A stretch of 16,878 nucleotides of DNA from Candidatus Pullichristensenella stercoripullorum (GTDB lineage Bacteria; Bacillota; Clostridia; Christensenellales; Aristaeellaceae): NCBI GenBank assembly GCA_018712885.1, contig DVGE01000234.1, forward strand, positions 1 to 16,878, read 5' to 3'. The position numbers were made by a program, and so were the translations under genes. Below the pieces are notes generated by a model that saw nothing but the letters and a program-made list of their open reading frames with translations, did not search any database and was not told the origin of the DNA. Within the stretch, counting starts at the first letter, position 1. Every line of letters starts with the position of its first letter. Positions 13,863 to 16,878 of this stretch are shown in pieces.

Positions 13863-14719
13863 GCCCCGCCCTCCGCGCCGAGAAAGCGCTTCATCGCCGG
13901 CAGCGCCGCCAGCGCGTCCTGCCGGCCCAGTTCATAGAGGTTTTGCAGCCGCTCCGGGTCGCGTTCCAGCCGCCCGATCTCCGGCTTGCGGCTGGGGCGG
14001 ACGACGAAGGCGCGCCCCTCCGCCGCGGCGCGCTGTATGTAGCGCTCCTCCGCCTCGCACAATTCCACGCGCCGCGCCATCGTCGCAAGAAAGCGCGGGT
14101 ACTTGCGGTAGCGGAAGTTGAGCGGGGGGATGTTGTCGCTCCTGCGCTTAAAGCCCTCCTCCTTGGTCAGCACCACCACGTTGCGCGCGTAGCCCATGCG
14201 CTCAAAGGCGGCCAGCGGCACGCTGTCGGCGATGCCCCCGTCCAGATAGGGCCTGCCCTCCAGCATGACGATGCGCGACACATAGGGCATGGAGGCCGAG
14301 GCGCGCAGCCAGTCCATCTGCTTGAAAAGATCGGTCACGCGCGGATACTCGCCCTCGCCCGTCTCCAGATTGGTCACGCCCACGTAAAAGGCGGTGGGGG
14401 AGGCCATGAACGCCTCGTTGTCGAAGGGGTCGAGCTTTTCGGGGATGTCGTGGTAGCAGAGCTTTTCGCCCACGGCGTTTCCCGTGGTCAGAAGCGAATA
14501 CACGCTCATGAATCCACGGTCGCGGCAATAGCGGGTGAAATAACGGATGCTGCGCCCCCGCTGCCCGGAGACGAACGAACAGCCGTGCACCGCGCCCGCC
14601 GAAACGCCGATCACGCCGTCAAACGCCGCGCGCAGCCCCGCCGCGTCCATGGCGTCCAGCACGCCCGCGGTATAGATGCCGCGCATGCCGCCGCCTTCCA
14701 GCACCAGTCCCGTTTTCAT
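13859..14719 (-). CDS. Patatin-like phospholipase (YjjU/COG4667 type)
   Basis: 286 residues. Oxyanion loop EGGGMRG (8-14), nucleophile GVSAG (38-42, S40) and catalytic DGG (160-162) give the Ser-Asp dyad of patatin lipases, which hydrolyse acyl esters of lipids. No signal peptide, so probably cytosolic or at the inner membrane face. The LVLEGGGMRGIYTAGVLD start and the ~285-residue size fit the YjjU-type group. ATG at 14719 has GGAGG 5 nt upstream; an upstream frame to 14764 lies inside the deformylase gene and is rejected. The gap to the deformylase stop is 11 nt, and the downstream gene overlaps by 4 nt: a two-step lipid/ester hydrolysis pair is plausible but inferred. Confidence 0.92.
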   Translation of the reverse strand: MKTGLVLEGGGMRGIYTAGVLDAMDAAGLRAAFDGVIGVSAGAVHGCSFVSGQRGRSIRYFTRYCRDRGFMSVYSLLTTGNAVGEKLCYHDIPEKLDPFDNEAFMASPTAFYVGVTNLETGEGEYPRVTDLFKQMDWLRASASMPYVSRIVMLEGRPYLDGGIADSVPLAAFERMGYARNVVVLTKEEGFKRRSDNIPPLNFRYRKYPRFLATMARRVELCEAEERYIQRAAAEGRAFVVRPSRKPEIGRLERDPERLQNLYELGRQDALAALPAMKRFLGAEGGA

Positions 14720-14730
14720 ACTGCCCTCCT

Positions 14731-15216
14731 TCAGTGCGCCCGCATGACAAAGTCGCGTGGGCATGCGGCGCGCATGGTGGCCAGCACGCCGTCCAGATGG
14801 TCACATTCGTGCTGCAAAAGTTCCGACAGGTCGCCCTCCAGCGCCCATTCCCGCTCAGTCCAGTCAAGGTCGCGGCAGCGCACCACGCAGCGGCGATGGC
14901 GCTTTAAGCGCACCAGCAGATGGGGGAAGGACATGCAGTCGTCCAGCACCTCCATCATCTCTCCGTCGGGGAAGGAGAGCTCGGGGTTCAAAAACGTCAC
15001 CGGCGCATCTTCAAGGCACATGCACACCACGCGCTTCATCACGCCGATCTGCGGCGCGGCGATGGCGCGCCCCGCGCCCATTTTCCGCCGGTAGGCGAGT
15101 ATGGTGTCGCGCATATTGGCGATGAGCGCCGGCATCGCCGCGAGCTCTTCGCGGCGCACAGGATTGCATACCTGATACAGCCGCGCATCTCCCAGCAAGA
15201 GTATCTCCCGTTCCAT
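14731..15216 (-). CDS. def: Peptide deformylase, variant with altered motif 2
   Basis: 161 residues. Deformylases remove the formyl group from nascent N-terminal fMet using a metal held by Cys and two His. Motif 1 GRAIAAPQ (49-56) and motif 3 QHECDH (135-140, H136, E137, H140) are present. Motif 2, normally EGCLS, reads DDCMS (92-96): the metal-binding Cys94 is kept but Glu-Gly is replaced by Asp-Asp and Leu by Met. It may be an accessory deformylase or act on another substrate. ATG at 15216 has GGGAGAG 4 nt upstream; a frame open to 15252 adds 12 residues and is less likely. It follows the EF-G-like gene, a translation-related neighbour, and precedes the patatin gene. Confidence 0.88.
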   Translation of the reverse strand: MEREILLLGDARLYQVCNPVRREELAAMPALIANMRDTILAYRRKMGAGRAIAAPQIGVMKRVVCMCLEDAPVTFLNPELSFPDGEMMEVLDDCMSFPHLLVRLKRHRRCVVRCRDLDWTEREWALEGDLSELLQHECDHLDGVLATMRAACPRDFVMRAH

Positions 15217-15237
15217 CGTTCTCTCCCAAGATACAGC

Positions 15238-15298
15238 CCAGCGCCCCTGCAAGCAGAGGCGCTGGCGAAAGATATATCCGCGCGGCGGTCACCCGCCG
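15238..15298 (-). terminator. Two intercistronic hairpins between the EF-G-like gene and deformylase
   Basis: CGGCGG-TCAC-CCGCCG (15283-15298) followed on the minus strand by GATATATCTTT, then CCAGCGCC/GGCGCTGG (15238-15245 with 15258-15265) with an inner CTGC/GCAG. They may be weak terminators or processing stems. No promoter for the deformylase gene is visible, so some read-through is expected. Confidence 0.4.
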
Positions 15299-15309
15299 GA
15301 AGGGGGAAA

Positions 15310-16878
15310 TTACTCCTCCTCTTCCTCCTCGCGCTTGGTGTTTTCGATGATCTTCTTGGCGTCGGCAGCCGGCACTTCCTCGTAGCGCTCGAACTGCATG
15401 GTGAACGAGCCGCGCGCCTGCGTCATCGAGCGCAGGTCGGTGGCGTACTTGAACATCTCGCCCAGCGGCACCTCGGCGGACACGCACTGCATGCCGTTGA
15501 CCTGGTCCATGCCCATGATGCGGCCGCGGCGCTTGTTCATATCGCCAATGATGTCGCCCATGTACTCGTCCGGCACATAGACCTTCACCGAGTAGATCGG
15601 CTCAAGCAGCACGGGGGAAGCGTCCACCAGCTTCTTGAAGGCGATGCGCGCGGCGGTCTTGAAGGCCATTTCGGAGGAGTCCACGGCGTGGTAGGAACCG
15701 TCGTGCAGCTTGGCGGTCAGGCCCACCACCGGGTAGCCGGCCAGCACGCCGTGCTTGATGTTGTCGCGCAGACCCTTTTCGACCGCGGGGATGAAGTTGC
15801 GCGGCACCACGCCGCCCACGACCGCGTCCTCGAAGTGGAACTCGGTGTCGGTCGGGTCGTCGTTGGGACGGAACTCGATCCACACGTCGCCGAACTGGCC
15901 GTGTCCGCCGGACTGCTTCTTGTGGCGGCCCTGCACGTCGATCTTCTTGCGGATGGACTCGCGGTAGGGGATCTTCGGGAACTGGAGGATGCACTCCGCG
16001 CCGAACTTGCTGGCCAGCTTCTTGGCGATGACTTCCAGGTGCAATTCGCCCAGGCCGGAGAGCACGCTCTCGGTGGTCTCCACGTTCTTTTCCACGCGGA
16101 TGGTCGGGTCTTCCTCCATCAGGCGGCTGAGGCCGGAGAAGATCTTGTCTTCCTCGCCCGCCTTCTTGGCGTACACGGCCATGGAGATGCAGGGCGCCGG
16201 GAACTCGAGCTCGTCGAACTTCACGGGCTTGTTCGGGTCGCACAGCGTGTTGCCGGTGGCGACGCTGCCCAGCTTGGAGATGGCGCAGATGTCGCCCGCG
16301 CACACCTTCTGCGCCGGGTTCTGCTTGCCGCCGCGCAGGAAGTAGATGTTGCCGGCTTTCTCGGCCTTTTCCGCGTTGGCGTTGTAAAGCGGCGTGCCGG
16401 ACGTGAGCGTGCCGGAAGTGACTTTCAGAAGCGACAGCTTGCCCACGAACGGGTCGGCCAGCGTCTTGAACACGCGGGCGGAGAAGGGCTGATCGTCGGC
16501 GCAGACGCGCTCCTCAGCGTCGCCGCTCTTGGGATTGACGCCCTCGAGCGTGGAGCCCGCCGGGGAGGGCATGAGGTCGATGAGGTTGTCCAGCAGCTTG
16601 GCAAGGCCCACGCGCGTCAGCGACGAGCAGCAAACCACCGGCACGACCGTGCCGTCCTGAATACCCTGGCGCAGGCCGTGCATGATCTCTTCCTGGGAAA
16701 GCTCGCCTTCCTCGAAGTACTTCTCCATCAGCTCGTCCTCGGCGCCGGCCGCGGCTTCCATGATGGCTTCGCGGGCGCTCTCGACGTCGCCGGCCATATT
16801 GGCGGGGATGTCGATCTCCTTGAGGGTCTTGCCCTCGCCGGTGTAGGCCTTGTTCTCCAGAACGCAGACAACGCCGGT
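15310..16878 (-). CDS. EF-G-like translational GTPase (second EF-G type), 5' end outside window
   Basis: 522 residues of the C-terminal three-quarters are visible. They contain the end of the G domain (VVPVVCCSSL...LLDNLIDLMPSP in place of the NKxD-distal EF-G region), domain II (from DDQPFSARVFKT), domain III (ISMAVYAKKAGEEDK to GLGELHLEV), domain IV (SGGHGQFGDVWIEF) and domain V (from EPIYSVKVYVP to MQFERYEEVP). The CCSS-x-x-x-x-GL segment and the GGHGQFGD loop fit the EF-G-like/EF-G2 group (PRK12740 type) rather than canonical FusA; that group's role in translation is less defined. The C-terminus ends in six Glu, an unusual acidic tail. The start, P-loop and switch regions lie beyond 16878. 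A deformylase follows after 93 nt. Confidence 0.92.
   Translation of the reverse strand, partial: TGVVCVLENKAYTGEGKTLKEIDIPANMAGDVESAREAIMEAAAGAEDELMEKYFEEGELSQEEIMHGLRQGIQDGTVVPVVCCSSLTRVGLAKLLDNLIDLMPSPAGSTLEGVNPKSGDAEERVCADDQPFSARVFKTLADPFVGKLSLLKVTSGTLTSGTPLYNANAEKAEKAGNIYFLRGGKQNPAQKVCAGDICAISKLGSVATGNTLCDPNKPVKFDELEFPAPCISMAVYAKKAGEEDKIFSGLSRLMEEDPTIRVEKNVETTESVLSGLGELHLEVIAKKLASKFGAECILQFPKIPYRESIRKKIDVQGRHKKQSGGHGQFGDVWIEFRPNDDPTDTEFHFEDAVVGGVVPRNFIPAVEKGLRDNIKHGVLAGYPVVGLTAKLHDGSYHAVDSSEMAFKTAARIAFKKLVDASPVLLEPIYSVKVYVPDEYMGDIIGDMNKRRGRIMGMDQVNGMQCVSAEVPLGEMFKYATDLRSMTQARGSFTMQFERYEEVPAADAKKIIENTKREEEEEE

Noticed and set aside
1..16878. CRISPR arrays, tRNA/rRNA genes, insertion sequences, prophage
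   Set aside because: No spaced direct repeats, no tRNA or rRNA signatures, and no transposase, integrase or phage protein motifs seen in any frame.

Overview
The window reads as the chromosome of a high-GC member of the Bacillota (Clostridia-type, possibly a Christensenellales-like gut lineage; this is inference). The support is AGGAGG-type ribosome binding sites, textbook sigma-A promoters (TTGACA-N17-TATAAT), a CtsR operator in front of clpB, a PadR/DUF1700/DUF4097 cluster, a BlaI/M56 pair and an EF-G-like second elongation factor. Genes are tightly packed, often with 1-17 nt overlaps. I see no tRNA, rRNA, insertion sequence, prophage or CRISPR.

Left part, minus strand (1-3008): clpB (its 3' end lies outside the window) has its own sigma-A promoter and a perfect CtsR box. 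Upstream lies a PadR regulator - DUF1700 membrane protein - DUF4097 beta-repeat protein operon with a candidate autoregulatory palindrome. The DUF1700 gene appears to begin with ATA. Region 3009-3315 holds back-to-back promoters.

Plus strand (3113-7782): a BlaI-family repressor with a candidate operator of TACTAC/GTAGTA half-sites, a BlaR1-like M56 membrane metalloprotease whose C-terminal part is a duplicated ~55-residue module rather than a penicillin-binding domain, and two tandem paralogous ATP-grasp proteins (sugar-transfer-associated type) separated by a clear terminator.

Middle: a convergent hairpin terminator pair, then on the minus strand a HAD-IIA phosphatase coupled to an MGDG-synthase/UgtP-like glycosyltransferase. 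The glycosyltransferase seems to have lost its natural stop and reads through the hairpins. Divergently on the plus strand, a hypoxanthine-DNA-glycosylase-like protein (probably a leaderless mRNA) overlaps a pyrimidine-nucleoside phosphorylase, which overlaps a degenerate CPBP-like membrane protein.

Right part, minus strand (12882-16878): an EF-G-like factor (5' end outside the window), a peptide deformylase variant, a patatin-like phospholipase and an alpha/beta hydrolase, closed by an intrinsic terminator.

The most notable points are the M56 protein with a duplicated sensor module next to twin ATP-grasp enzymes, the ATA start, the leaderless glycosylase, the apparent stop loss in the glycosyltransferase, and several enzymes with altered active-site motifs (deformylase, CPBP).
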